A stretch of 38,175 nt of DNA. It comes from Carideicomes alvinocaridis (lineage in GTDB: Bacteria; Pseudomonadota; Alphaproteobacteria; Rhodobacterales; Rhodobacteraceae). This document shows, in pieces, positions 24,970 to 33,156 of this stretch. Position 1 is the stretch's first letter, and the number at the start of each line of letters is the position of its first letter. Below the pieces are notes generated by a model. That model was not told the origin of the DNA. It did not search any database and worked only from the letters and a program-made list of their open reading frames with translations. Position numbers and translations under genes: made by a program. The stretch covers positions 1 to 38,175 of the forward strand of contig SRJI02000046.1 in NCBI GenBank assembly GCA_005473895.2, written 5' to 3'.

Positions 24970-24986
24970 TTGCGAATAAGTCGCAA
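24970..24986. promoter_or_regulatory. Putative Mur/Fur-type operator upstream of sitABCD
   Basis: TTGCGA-ATAAG-TCGCAA is a perfect six-bp inverted repeat with a five-base centre, 36 bases before sitA. Its size and TGCRAAT-like arms resemble the Fur/Mur boxes described upstream of alphaproteobacterial sit operons. Regulation by manganese or iron is inferred. Confidence 0.6.
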
Positions 24987-25022
24987 TTGCACCATCGTCC
25001 CTCCGACACCCGAGGAGCGCCC

Positions 25023-25928
25023 ATGCCGACCCCCGCCGCCCTGCGCCGCATCGTCCTTCTGCTGGCCCTCGCCCTGCCGCTGCAGCCCGCGCTGGCGGCC
25101 GAGAGGATGAAGGTCGCGACCACCTTCACCGTGCTGGCGGACATGGCGCAGCAGGTGGCGGGCGACGCGGCCGATGTTGTCTCCATCACCAAGCCGGGGG
25201 CGGAGATCCACGGCTACGAGCCCACGCCGCAGGACATCGTGCGCAGCTACGACGCGGATCTCATCCTCTATAACGGGCTGAACCTGGAGCTCTGGTTCGA
25301 CCAGTTCCTCGACAATCTCGGCGACATTCCCACCGTGACCGTGAGCGAGGGGATCGACGAGATCCCGATCACGCTCGGCGCCTACGAGGGCAAGCCCAAC
25401 CCCCATGCCTGGATGGGGCTGGAGAATGCGCGCATCTATATCGACAACATCGCCCGCGCCTTTGCCGACACGGATCCCGCCAATGCCGCGACCTACCGCG
25501 CCAATGCAGAAGCCTACAAGCAGGAGCTGACCGACACGATCGGCCCCCTGCGCGACCGGATCGCCGCGTTGCCGGAGAACCGCCGCTGGCTGGTGACCTG
25601 CGAAGGCGCCTTCAGCTACCTCGCCCGGGATTTCGGGATGGAGGAGTTGTTCCTCTGGCCGATGAACGCCGACCAGGTGGGCACGCCGCAGCAGGTGCGC
25701 GCGGTGATCGACGGGGTGCGCGAGCACGACATCCCCGCGGTCTTCTGCGAAAGCACGGTGAACACCGCTCCCGCCCGGCAGGTCGCGCGCGAGACCGGGG
25801 CGCGTTACGGCGGCGTGCTTTACGTCGACAGTCTGAGCACGCGCAACGGCCCGGTGCCCAGCTACCTCGACCTGCTGCGCGTCACCGCCGAGACCATTGC
25901 CGAGGGGCTCGACCCCGCCACCGACTGA
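25023..25928 (+). CDS. sitA: Metal ABC transporter, periplasmic binding protein (SitA-like, Mn/Fe)
   Basis: The 301-residue protein has a signal peptide (ending ALPLQPALAAE) and the cluster A-I binding-protein fold. Metal ligands are probably the His in GAEIHGYEPTPQD, the His in GKPNPHAWMG, the Glu in FCESTVN, and the Asp in VLYVDSLS. That set, with Glu and Asp instead of a third His and without a His-rich loop, is typical of Mn/Fe (SitA/PsaA) proteins, not zinc ZnuA. The phrase DADLILYNGLNLELWFD is close to SitA. GAGGAG precedes the ATG at 25023. It is the first gene of a four-gene operon behind a Mur/Fur-like box. Confidence 0.92.
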   Translation: MPTPAALRRIVLLLALALPLQPALAAERMKVATTFTVLADMAQQVAGDAADVVSITKPGAEIHGYEPTPQDIVRSYDADLILYNGLNLELWFDQFLDNLGDIPTVTVSEGIDEIPITLGAYEGKPNPHAWMGLENARIYIDNIARAFADTDPANAATYRANAEAYKQELTDTIGPLRDRIAALPENRRWLVTCEGAFSYLARDFGMEELFLWPMNADQVGTPQQVRAVIDGVREHDIPAVFCESTVNTAPARQVARETGARYGGVLYVDSLSTRNGPVPSYLDLLRVTAETIAEGLDPATD

Positions 25929-25976
25929 CCACCGATCCCACCAGCCACCGCCCGCCCGCGACCAGCCGAGGACATC

Positions 25977-26912
25977 ATGCCCCAGACAGCGACAGCCCGG
26001 ACAGACGCGCCAGCCGATCCCCAGACGGCCCGGGACATGGCGGGCGACGGCATCCGCTGCGATCACGTCACGGTCACCTACCGCAACGGCCACACGGCGC
26101 TCAGGGACGCGAGCTTTGCCATCCCGCGGGGCACCGTGACCGCGCTGGTGGGCGTGAACGGCGCCGGGAAATCCACGCTTTTCAAGGCGATCATGGGCTT
26201 TGTCCCCGCCGCAAAGGGCGAGATCCGGCTGCTGGGCCTCACCGTCCGCGAGGCGCTCAAGCGCAACCTCGTGGCCTATGTCCCCCAGTCCGAAGAGGTC
26301 GACTGGGCCTTCCCGGTGCTGGTGGAGGACGTGGTGATGATGGGCCGCTACGGGCACATGGGCTTCCTGCGGCGCGCCAAGGCACAGGACCGGGCCGCGG
26401 TGGACGCGGCGCTGGAGCGGGTGAACATGACCGAGTACCGCCACCGCCAGATCGGCGAGCTATCGGGCGGCCAGCGCAAGCGCGTCTTCCTCGCCCGGGC
26501 GCTGGCGCAGGAGGGCCAGGTGATCCTGCTGGACGAGCCCTTTACCGGCGTCGACGTGAAGACCGAGGAGCAGATCATCGCGCTCCTGCGCGAGCTGAAG
26601 GCAGAGGGCCGGGTGATGCTGGTCTCCACCCACAACCTGGGCAGCGTGCCGGAATTCTGCGACCGCACGGTGCTGGTCAAGGGCACGGTGCTGGCCTACG
26701 GGCCCACCGACACGACCTTTACCCACGAGAACCTCGAACGGGCCTTCGGTGGGGTGCTGCGGCACTTCACCCTGGGCGGCGAAGATCTGCATGACGACGA
26801 CGACCCGCGCCGCATCTCGATCCTGACCGACGACGAGCGGCCGCTGGTGCGCTACGGCGACCTGACCCACCGCAGCGATCGCTGCGCGCCGGACGAGGAC
26901 GACCAGCGATGA
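25977..26912 (+). CDS. sitB: Metal ABC transporter ATP-binding protein (SitB-like)
   Basis: The 311-residue ATPase carries Walker [10 protein letters not shown] (residues 59-67), Q-loop [16 protein letters not shown] typical of metal-importer ATPases, signature [16 protein letters not shown], Walker [13 protein letters not shown] and the switch His in [11 protein letters not shown]. The C-terminal 60 residues are acidic ([14 protein letters not shown]), with a single His in that tail and another in LTHRSDR; this might bind metal, but it could simply be a variable tail. The stop overlaps the next start by four bases. Confidence 0.93.
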   Translation: MPQTATARTDAPADPQTARDMAGDGIRCDHVTVTYRNGHTALRDASFAIPRGTVTALVGVNGAGKSTLFKAIMGFVPAAKGEIRLLGLTVREALKRNLVAYVPQSEEVDWAFPVLVEDVVMMGRYGHMGFLRRAKAQDRAAVDAALERVNMTEYRHRQIGELSGGQRKRVFLARALAQEGQVILLDEPFTGVDVKTEEQIIALLRELKAEGRVMLVSTHNLGSVPEFCDRTVLVKGTVLAYGPTDTTFTHENLERAFGGVLRHFTLGGEDLHDDDDPRRISILTDDERPLVRYGDLTHRSDRCAPDEDDQR

Positions 26913-27796
26913 GCGGCGCGCTTCTCGATCCGTTTCTCTACGGCTACATGGCCAGCGCGATGTATGTCTCGGCGCTGGTCGGCGCGGTCTGCGCGTTCCT
27001 GTCGGCCTACCTGATGCTGAAGGGCTGGTCGCTGATCGGCGACGCGCTTTCGCATTCCGTGGTGCCCGGCGTGGCTGGCGCCTACATCCTCGGCCTGCCC
27101 TTCGCTCTTGGCGCCTTCCTGTCGGGGGGGCTGGCGGCGGGGGCGATGCTGTTCCTGTCGGACCGATCGGGGCTTAAGGTCGACGTCGTGATCGGGCTGA
27201 TCTTCACCGGCTTCTTCGGGCTTGGGCTGTTCATGGTGTCGATCAACCCGATGGCGGTGTCGATCCAGACCATCACCATGGGCAACATCCTGGCCATCAC
27301 GCCCGAGGACACGCTGCAGCTGGTCATCATCGGGGTGGTGTCGCTGGCGCTGCTGCTGGCCAAGTGGAAGGACCTGATGGTCACCTTCTTCGACGAGAGC
27401 CACGCGCGCTCCATCGGGCTGAGGACCGGGGCGCTGAAGGTGATGTTCTTCACCCTGCTCTCGGCCTCGGTCGTGGCTGCGATGCAGACGGTGGGGGCCT
27501 TCCTCGTCATCGCCATGGTGGTGACCCCCGGTGCCACGGCCTACCTGCTTTGCGACCGTTTCCCGCGACTGGTGGCGCTGGCGGTGGCGATCGGGGCGGT
27601 GACCGGGTTCGCCGGCGCCTATGTGAGCTTTTTCCTCAACGGGGCGACCGGCGGCGTGATCGTCTGCATGCAGACGGCGATCTTCCTCGTCACCTTCCTT
27701 CTCGCGCCCAAGCACGGGCTGCTGGCCGCCCGCCGCAAGGCCGCCGCCGCCCTGCGAGATCTTCCGGCGGCAGAGCAAGGGGAGCCCGCGGAATGA
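26909..27796 (+). CDS. sitC: Metal ABC transporter permease (SitC-like)
   Basis: The 295-residue membrane protein belongs to the ABC-3 permease family, with eight or nine membrane segments and the blocks [33 protein letters not shown] and [20 protein letters not shown]. It makes the membrane channel with SitD. It starts at an ATGA overlap with sitB and ends at an ATGA overlap with sitD, showing coupled translation through the operon. Confidence 0.93.
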   Translation: MSGALLDPFLYGYMASAMYVSALVGAVCAFLSAYLMLKGWSLIGDALSHSVVPGVAGAYILGLPFALGAFLSGGLAAGAMLFLSDRSGLKVDVVIGLIFTGFFGLGLFMVSINPMAVSIQTITMGNILAITPEDTLQLVIIGVVSLALLLAKWKDLMVTFFDESHARSIGLRTGALKVMFFTLLSASVVAAMQTVGAFLVIAMVVTPGATAYLLCDRFPRLVALAVAIGAVTGFAGAYVSFFLNGATGGVIVCMQTAIFLVTFLLAPKHGLLAARRKAAAALRDLPAAEQGEPAE

Positions 27797-28632
27797 TCGA
27801 GGCGGCCCTCCTGCCCTTCCACTTCCCCTTCATGTGGAACGCGTTTGCCATCTGCGTGATCGTGTCGATCCCGACCGCGCTGCTGTCTTGTTTCCTGGTA
27901 CTCAAGGGCTGGGCTCTGATGGGCGACTCGATCAGCCACGCCGTTCTGCCGGGGATCGTCCTGGCCTATATCGCCGGGGTCCCGCTGATCGTCGGGGCCT
28001 TCGGGGCCGGGATGCTGACCGCGCTGCTGACCGGCTACCTGTCGGAGAACAGCCGGGTGAAACAGGACACGGTGATGGGCGTCGTGTTCTCCGGCATGTT
28101 CGCGGTTGGGATCGTGCTCTACACCTCGATCGAGACCAACGCCCATCTCGACCATATCCTCTTTGGCAACATGCTGGGCGTTGGGGCGCAGGACCTCTGG
28201 ACTGCCGGCGCGATCTCCATCGTCGTGGCCGCCGCGCTGCTGCTCAAGTGGCGGGACCTGCTGCTGCATGCCTTCGACCCGGCGCAGGCGCGCGCCTCGG
28301 GCCTGCCCGTGGGGCTGCTGCATTACGGGCTGCTGACGATCCTGTCGCTGACCATCGTGGCGACGCTTTCGGCCACCGGGCTGATCCTTGCCGTGGGGCT
28401 GCTGATCGCGCCGGGGGCCATCGCCTTTCTCATGGTGCGCCGCTTCGGGGCGATGCTGGCGGTGGCCTGCGGGGTCAACATGCTGTCGATGCTGGGCGGC
28501 ACCTACCTGTGCTTCTTCCTCGACAGCGCGCCGGCGCCGACGATCATCCTGATCCTGACGGGCCTCTTCGCGCTGGCCTTCGTCAAGCGAATGGTGGAGA
28601 CGCGCCGCGCCTCCGCCCGCGCCATGGACTGA
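27793..28632 (+). CDS. sitD: Metal ABC transporter permease (SitD-like)
   Basis: The 279-residue ABC-3 family permease is similar to SitC and shows LSCFLVLKGWALMGDSISHA, VLPGIVLAYIAG and LSATGLILAVGLLIAPGAIA. It completes the SitABCD manganese/iron importer. The ATG at 27793 overlaps the sitC stop. The gene ends four bases from the stop of the convergent DUF1513 gene, so the ends of the two operons lie back to back with no room for a separate terminator. Confidence 0.93.
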   Translation: MIEAALLPFHFPFMWNAFAICVIVSIPTALLSCFLVLKGWALMGDSISHAVLPGIVLAYIAGVPLIVGAFGAGMLTALLTGYLSENSRVKQDTVMGVVFSGMFAVGIVLYTSIETNAHLDHILFGNMLGVGAQDLWTAGAISIVVAAALLLKWRDLLLHAFDPAQARASGLPVGLLHYGLLTILSLTIVATLSATGLILAVGLLIAPGAIAFLMVRRFGAMLAVACGVNMLSMLGGTYLCFFLDSAPAPTIILILTGLFALAFVKRMVETRRASARAMD

Positions 28633-28636
28633 GCCC

Positions 28637-29716
28637 TCAGCCCCGCACCGCCACCATGTGGTTGTCCCAGGACCGGCCCTCGGCCACGTGCCGCGGCTCC
28701 ACGCCGCCGGCCCCGATGCCGAGGATCGCGCCCAGCCCGTCCGAGGCCACCATGCCGCCCGGCGCGGTGGCCAGGCCGCAGACATCCTGCCGCCGAAGGC
28801 TCTCGACGAAGCCGCCGTCGAGGTCGAACAGGTGAACCCGGCCGCCGCGCGGCGAGGTGATCCCGGCGAGCCGACCCGTCGCATCCAGCGCGACGCTCCC
28901 GGCATAGCCCTTCATCGCCAGCTGCTCGCCAAGGTCGGCCTGGCAGAGGACCGGCGCCTGCCCGCGCCGGTGCAGCCCGAGCAGCGGAACGGGATCGGAC
29001 AAGTCACCCTGCCACTGCATGGCGAAGGCCACGAGTCCGTCCTCGGTCTGCGCCAGGTGGCGGATGGAGTTCTTGTGCAGGTCCGGCTCCAGCACCACCT
29101 GCTCCAGCAGCTCGCCCTCGGGCGTGAGGTAGACGAGGCTCGGCTCCATACTGTCGATGTTCAGCTTCTCGCGGCCGCGGTCGGGATGGGTCAGGATGCC
29201 GCCATTGGCCACGACCATCACGTCGTCCTTCATGCGCAGGATGTCGTGCGGCCCGGTGCCGTGGGTCGCGATCTCGCCGATCCGGGCATAGCCCTCGCGT
29301 CGGGACCAGAGGCCCAGCTTGCCCTCGCCGGTCTCAAAGGCGTTCTCGGGGGTCACCATCACGTCTCCGTCGGCGATGAAGGCGCCGTGGCCGTAGAAGT
29401 GCCGGCCCTCCGGCGCCTCCAGCTCGTGCAGCACGCGGCCCGAGACGCAGTCGATCACCAGCGCGAACCGCCCCGGGCGGCGGGCAAAGGCCACGGCCTC
29501 GGGCGCCTTGGGATGGGCGGCGGCGGCATGGCCCCGATCGGGCAGCGGGATGCGGAACAGGTCCTCGCCCCGGTCGGTCAGGCCGAACAGCGCATAGGCG
29601 CCCGAGGCCTCGCGCGCCGCGGCCAGGTAATGCGGGCTGCCGGCATCGGCCCAGGTCAGGGCCGGGGCGGTCGCGGCGGCCGCCAGCGTGGCAAGGAAGG
29701 TGCGACGTGTCGGCAT
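28637..29716 (-). CDS. DUF1513 domain-containing exported protein
   Basis: The 359-residue protein matches DUF1513: a Tat-like leader (PTRRTFLATLAAAATAPALT) and a beta-propeller-like body with FYGHGAFIADGDVMVTPENA, THGTGPHDILRM, VVANGGILTHPDRGR and a final SWDNHMVAV. Family members sit with imelysin and di-heme oxidoreductase genes in proteobacterial iron clusters, and their exact activity is not known. It is the last gene of the eight-gene iron operon, three bases behind the second imelysin gene. Cofactor residues cannot be named with confidence; a few His residues (GHGAF, THGTGPH, LHKNSIRH) are candidates. Confidence 0.88.
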   Translation of the reverse strand: MPTRRTFLATLAAAATAPALTWADAGSPHYLAAAREASGAYALFGLTDRGEDLFRIPLPDRGHAAAAHPKAPEAVAFARRPGRFALVIDCVSGRVLHELEAPEGRHFYGHGAFIADGDVMVTPENAFETGEGKLGLWSRREGYARIGEIATHGTGPHDILRMKDDVMVVANGGILTHPDRGREKLNIDSMEPSLVYLTPEGELLEQVVLEPDLHKNSIRHLAQTEDGLVAFAMQWQGDLSDPVPLLGLHRRGQAPVLCQADLGEQLAMKGYAGSVALDATGRLAGITSPRGGRVHLFDLDGGFVESLRRQDVCGLATAPGGMVASDGLGAILGIGAGGVEPRHVAEGRSWDNHMVAVRG

Positions 29717-29719
29717 GGC

Positions 29720-30706
29720 TCAGTCTCCGTCGGTTGCGTTGAAGCCGGCGGTCACGCCAAGCTGGAGGCCGATCTCGCCCTCCACCGCGCGGCGCACCGC
29801 CTGGGTCAGCTGTTGCAGGATCTCCACCTTCAGCCGCCCGGTCGGCGCCTCCATCCCGGCAAAGACAGGGTCGTCGAGGTCGCGCGCCTCTGCCAGCACG
29901 GTGTCAAAGGCTTCCTCGGTCACAGGGATCGGCTCGTCCGCCAGCGCCTCGGCCATGTCCTCCAGCGCCTCCAGCGACAGGATCACGTTGCGCAGCGACC
30001 GGCCCGAGCGGCGCGCCTCGGCCCGTTCCGGGCGGGGGCGCTCGAAGGTGCCGAGCGGCCGGCCCAGCCGCTGGTCGGCGGTGAATTCCAGCCCCGACAG
30101 CAGCGCGGTGTAAAGCGCCTGCCGCGCCTCCTTGTCGCTGAGATAGGTGTCGTTCCCCGCCTCCCCGGCCTTCAGCATGAGCGGCGCGTAATCCTCCCAC
30201 TCGGCCCGCAGCTCGCGCGCCATGCGGGCAAGGTCGTAGGTCACGGCCCGGGCCAACGCGCAGGAATAGCTGTCCTCGCCATAGCCCGACAGCGCCTCGT
30301 CGTAGAACAGCCGCTCCAGCGCGAAGAGCCCGCGACCGGCGACCGAGACCTCGCCGAATTCCTCCGGCGTCCGGGCGATCGGGTCCTCTTCGGCGACCAG
30401 CCGCGCCACGGTCGCGCCGACCATCCCCCGCTTGTCCGGCCAGAACGAGATGGCGAGCGCGCGCCCCCCCTCCTCCATCGGGCCGAAGCGCAGGTGGCTG
30501 ACCCCCATCCACGCGTCAAAGGCCGACTGGTAGGCCGGGCGCAGCGCCTCGGCCCGGCAATCCTGTTCCGCCGCACTCTCCAGCGCCGCGGTCGCCTCGG
30601 CGAACTGCGCGAGGTTGGGCCGGATTTGGTCGTCGATCACCTCCGCCACGCCGGCGGAGGCGGGCGCGGCGGCAAGACTGAGGCAGAGGGCAAGGGCGTA
30701 TTTCAT
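29720..30706 (-). CDS. Imelysin-like protein (second copy)
   Basis: The 328-residue exported protein (signal peptide MKYALALCLSLAAAPASAG) is an all-helical imelysin-family (peptidase M75-like) member. Imelysins carry a GxHxxE motif thought to bind metal; here the corresponding stretch reads GRGLFALERLFY, so the His appears to be Phe while the Glu is kept. Many cluster partners of this subtype share that form, so it may be a subfamily trait. The ATG at 30706 overlaps the stop of the di-heme oxidoreductase gene (TGATG). It is probably periplasmic and part of the iron operon, where it may act with the oxidoreductase. Confidence 0.87.
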   Translation of the reverse strand: MKYALALCLSLAAAPASAGVAEVIDDQIRPNLAQFAEATAALESAAEQDCRAEALRPAYQSAFDAWMGVSHLRFGPMEEGGRALAISFWPDKRGMVGATVARLVAEEDPIARTPEEFGEVSVAGRGLFALERLFYDEALSGYGEDSYSCALARAVTYDLARMARELRAEWEDYAPLMLKAGEAGNDTYLSDKEARQALYTALLSGLEFTADQRLGRPLGTFERPRPERAEARRSGRSLRNVILSLEALEDMAEALADEPIPVTEEAFDTVLAEARDLDDPVFAGMEAPTGRLKVEILQQLTQAVRRAVEGEIGLQLGVTAGFNATDGD

Positions 30707-32331
30707 CAAAGGGACTCCAGGAAGGTGATCAGGGCGTCGCGGTCGGCCTTGGGCATCCCGGCGACGGCGTCGCGCTGCGCCTCGGCCTCGCCGCCATGCC
30801 AGAGGATCGCTTCGAGCAGGGACCGCGCCCGCCCGTCATGCAGGAAATAGGTGTGGCCGCTCACCGTCTCCGTCATGCCGATCCCCCAGAGCGGCGCGGT
30901 GCGCCATTCCCGTCCATTCGCGCGGCCCTCGGGACGGTCATCGGCCAGACCCTCGCCCATGTCGTGCAGCAGGAAGTCGGAATAGGGCCAGATCAGCTGG
31001 AACGACTGCTCATCGCGGTCCTTCAGCCGGTGGGTGACGAATTTCGGCCGGTGGCAGGAGGTGCAGCCGGTCTCGTAGAAGACCCGCTTGCCGCGCAGCA
31101 CCTCCGGGTCGTCCAGGTCGCGCCGCTCCGGCACGGCGAGGTTGCGGCTGTAGAAGGCCACGAGGTCCAGGCCCTCGGCGTCGATCTCGGTGCCGCGCGC
31201 GTCGCCGTCGCCATGGGGACCGGCGCGGCAATCGGCCTCCGCCTCGGTACAGTCGCCCCAGGGCGCGTCGAAGATGGGCGACGAGATCCCGATATCGCCG
31301 GCAAAGGCCGAGGCCGCCTGTTCGCGGATCGAGGGCGCCCCGGCCTTCAGCCCGAAGCGTCCCAGCATCGGGCGTTCGTACTCGAAGGACCAGACCACCT
31401 GCGGCCGGCCCGAGATGCCGTCGCCGTCGCTGTCCAGCGGATCGGCGGCGGCAAGGATGTCGGCCGCCGGGATCGCCTCCACCAGGCCCAGCCCGATCAT
31501 CTGCGGCGCCACCCGGGGGCTCAGCATCGCGCCCTCGGCCAGGGGGCCGTGGCCCAGATCCTCGGCGCTGTAGCTGGGCACGCGCAGGCTGGCAGTCTCG
31601 CCCCCCGACAGGGGCACCTCGCGTTCCTCGTAGGTGATGCCCAGCCGGTATTCCGCCGCGTGGCCCTGCACCGCGAAATCCTGCAGCTGTCCGCCATAGA
31701 CCGGGTCCGGCCGGGTCCGCTGCGCGCTGTCGCCCAGGGACAGGAGGAAGGCCTCGATCTCGGACATGGCCACGTCCTCGGTGGCCGGCACCGAGATGCG
31801 CAGGAACATGGAGGTGGCGTCGTCCTCGGGACCTTCCGGGGGATGGCCGCGCCCGTCTTTCAGGTGGCAGCGCTGGCAGGACCGCGCGTTGTAGAGCGGG
31901 CCCAGCCCGTCGCTGGCCCGGGTCGAGGACGGGGAAGAGACCCAGAGCTTCCGGAACAGCCCGTTGCCGACCTTGAAATCAAGCTCTCCGGCGAAGGAGA
32001 TGTTGCCGGACGGCTGGGAAAAGGCATCGGCATTGTCGCGCGCCCGCACCGTGGCGCCGCCACCGGGATTGCTCTCGAACCGCTCGGGCGCGGTGAAATC
32101 GGTGGTGGGGGCTGTCACGCCGGCGATCCGCTCCGCCTCTTCCGGGGTGCGGGGCATCAGGTCGAGATGGGGGTCGCCCAGCTCGAACTCCGGTGCGGTT
32201 CCGGGTGCATTGCCGGGCGCGTTTCCGGTCGCGTTTCCGGGCGCGGTGTCGGTCCCGGCCTGGCCGGTCACACTCAGCCCGGCCCCGGCACAGATCGCCA
32301 GGGCCAAGGCCGCTATCGTCTTCCGTCTCAT
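30706..32331 (-). CDS. Di-heme oxidoreductase family protein (DHOR, DUF1111)
   Basis: The 541-residue exported c-type cytochrome has a signal peptide, an Ala/Pro/Gly/Asn repeat region (residues about 31-47), then heme motif CQRCH (152-156) and a second, CTSCH (423-427). This matches the DHOR/DUF1111 family, related in fold to MauG-type peroxidases. Other family blocks are DLDPLDSDGDGISGR-like calcium-type loops (DPLDSDGDGISGR) and WRTAPLWGIGM. In iron clusters such proteins stand between imelysins, and a role in periplasmic iron oxidation state is proposed but not shown. It overlaps the following imelysin gene by one base and follows bfr by 39. Confidence 0.9.
   Translation of the reverse strand: MRRKTIAALALAICAGAGLSVTGQAGTDTAPGNATGNAPGNAPGTAPEFELGDPHLDLMPRTPEEAERIAGVTAPTTDFTAPERFESNPGGGATVRARDNADAFSQPSGNISFAGELDFKVGNGLFRKLWVSSPSSTRASDGLGPLYNARSCQRCHLKDGRGHPPEGPEDDATSMFLRISVPATEDVAMSEIEAFLLSLGDSAQRTRPDPVYGGQLQDFAVQGHAAEYRLGITYEEREVPLSGGETASLRVPSYSAEDLGHGPLAEGAMLSPRVAPQMIGLGLVEAIPAADILAAADPLDSDGDGISGRPQVVWSFEYERPMLGRFGLKAGAPSIREQAASAFAGDIGISSPIFDAPWGDCTEAEADCRAGPHGDGDARGTEIDAEGLDLVAFYSRNLAVPERRDLDDPEVLRGKRVFYETGCTSCHRPKFVTHRLKDRDEQSFQLIWPYSDFLLHDMGEGLADDRPEGRANGREWRTAPLWGIGMTETVSGHTYFLHDGRARSLLEAILWHGGEAEAQRDAVAGMPKADRDALITFLESL
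32192..32251 (-). repeat. 12-base tandem repeat in the di-heme oxidoreductase gene
   Basis: Five imperfect units of about 12 bases (GGTGCGGTTCCG, GGTGCATTGCCG, GGCGCGTTTCCG, GTCGCGTTTCCG, GGCGCGGTGTCG on the forward strand) encode a flexible GNAPGNAPGT-type linker just after the signal peptide. In-frame units could vary in number between strains. Confidence 0.8.
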
Positions 32332-32370
32332 AGGCGTCCGCCTCGTTCCTGTATCTGAGGCGGCGGGGTC

Positions 32371-32856
32371 TTACTCGGCCTCGTCCGCCGACTTGGCGTT
32401 GAGCAGGCCATACCGCTCTTCGCCCAGTTTGCCCAGCAGCTCGATCTGCGTCTCGAGGAAATCGATGTGATGTTCCTCGTCCTCGATCAGCGACTCGAAG
32501 AGGTTCTTGGAGACGTAATCCCCAACGCTGTCGCAGTGATCGCGCGCCTCGATGTAGAGCGTGCGGGCGTCGTGTTCGGCCTCGAGGTCGGCCTGCAGCG
32601 TCTCCGGCACGGTCTGGCCGATGCGCAGCGGGTCGAGCTTCTGCAGATTGGGGTGGCCTTCGAGAAAGATGATGCGCTCGATCAGCTTGTCGGCGTGATG
32701 CATCTCCTCGATGCTTTCGGCGCGCGACTTCGCGGCGAGCTTGCCATATCCCCAGTCATCCTGAAGACGGAAATGCAGCCAGTACTGGCTGACGGCCGTC
32801 AGCTCACTCCTCAGTGCCTTGTTTAGGTATTCGATGACCTTCGGATCGCCCTTCAT
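32371..32856 (-). CDS. bfr: Bacterioferritin
   Basis: The 161-residue protein is a heme-containing ferritin. All expected residues are in standard places: ferroxidase ligands Glu18, Glu51, His54, Glu94, Glu127 and His130, and heme ligand Met52. Twenty-four subunits store iron in the cytoplasm. It is placed inside an operon of periplasmic iron proteins. The start at 32856 ([15 protein letters not shown]) has GGAGAG nine bases upstream and lies 53 bases inside the bfd coding region in another frame, so the two are probably translationally coupled. Confidence 0.96.
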   Translation of the reverse strand: MKGDPKVIEYLNKALRSELTAVSQYWLHFRLQDDWGYGKLAAKSRAESIEEMHHADKLIERIIFLEGHPNLQKLDPLRIGQTVPETLQADLEAEHDARTLYIEARDHCDSVGDYVSKNLFESLIEDEEHHIDFLETQIELLGKLGEERYGLLNAKSADEAE

Positions 32857-33097
32857 GGGTCTTTCTCTCCTTATCTGCCGCGCGCAGGTTGCGCAGGTGA
32901 ACGGGGACACCGAAGCCGTCGCTTTTGCTCATGGTTTCCATGAACAACGGCAGGCATCCCCCGCAATCGGCCTTCTTGCCGAGCGCGCGGTAGACCTTGC
33001 CGGGCGTGATCAACGTCTCCGGGTCCGAGGCGCGCATCCAGTCGACTGCCGCGCGGATGTCGGCGTCGGTGATGGACATGCAGTGGCAGATAATCAT
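32804..33097 (-). CDS. bfd: Bacterioferritin-associated ferredoxin
   Basis: The 97-residue (2Fe-2S) protein carries the Bfd pattern: CxC in [11 protein letters not shown] near the N-terminus and CxxC in [12 protein letters not shown]. Bfd passes electrons to bacterioferritin so stored iron can be released. AAGGA is seven bases before the ATG at 33097. Bfd proteins usually end soon after the second cysteine pair; this one has a tail of about 30 residues rich in Lys, Arg and Glu, whose last 53 bases overlap the bfr start. It follows the imelysin gene by 59 bases. Confidence 0.93.
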   Translation of the reverse strand: MIICHCMSITDADIRAAVDWMRASDPETLITPGKVYRALGKKADCGGCLPLFMETMSKSDGFGVPVHLRNLRAADKERKTHEGRSEGHRIPKQGTEE

Positions 33098-33156
33098 GGG
33101 GCGATCCTTGGGGTCAAGATTGCCGGGGCGGTATCCCGCCGCCCCGGAGCATCGGT

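Noticed and set aside
28658-30850. Open 730-codon forward frame opposite the DUF1513 and imelysin-like genes
   Set aside because: The frame is antisense, lacks a ribosome site and is rich in His, Arg and Gly; the reverse-strand genes are clear.
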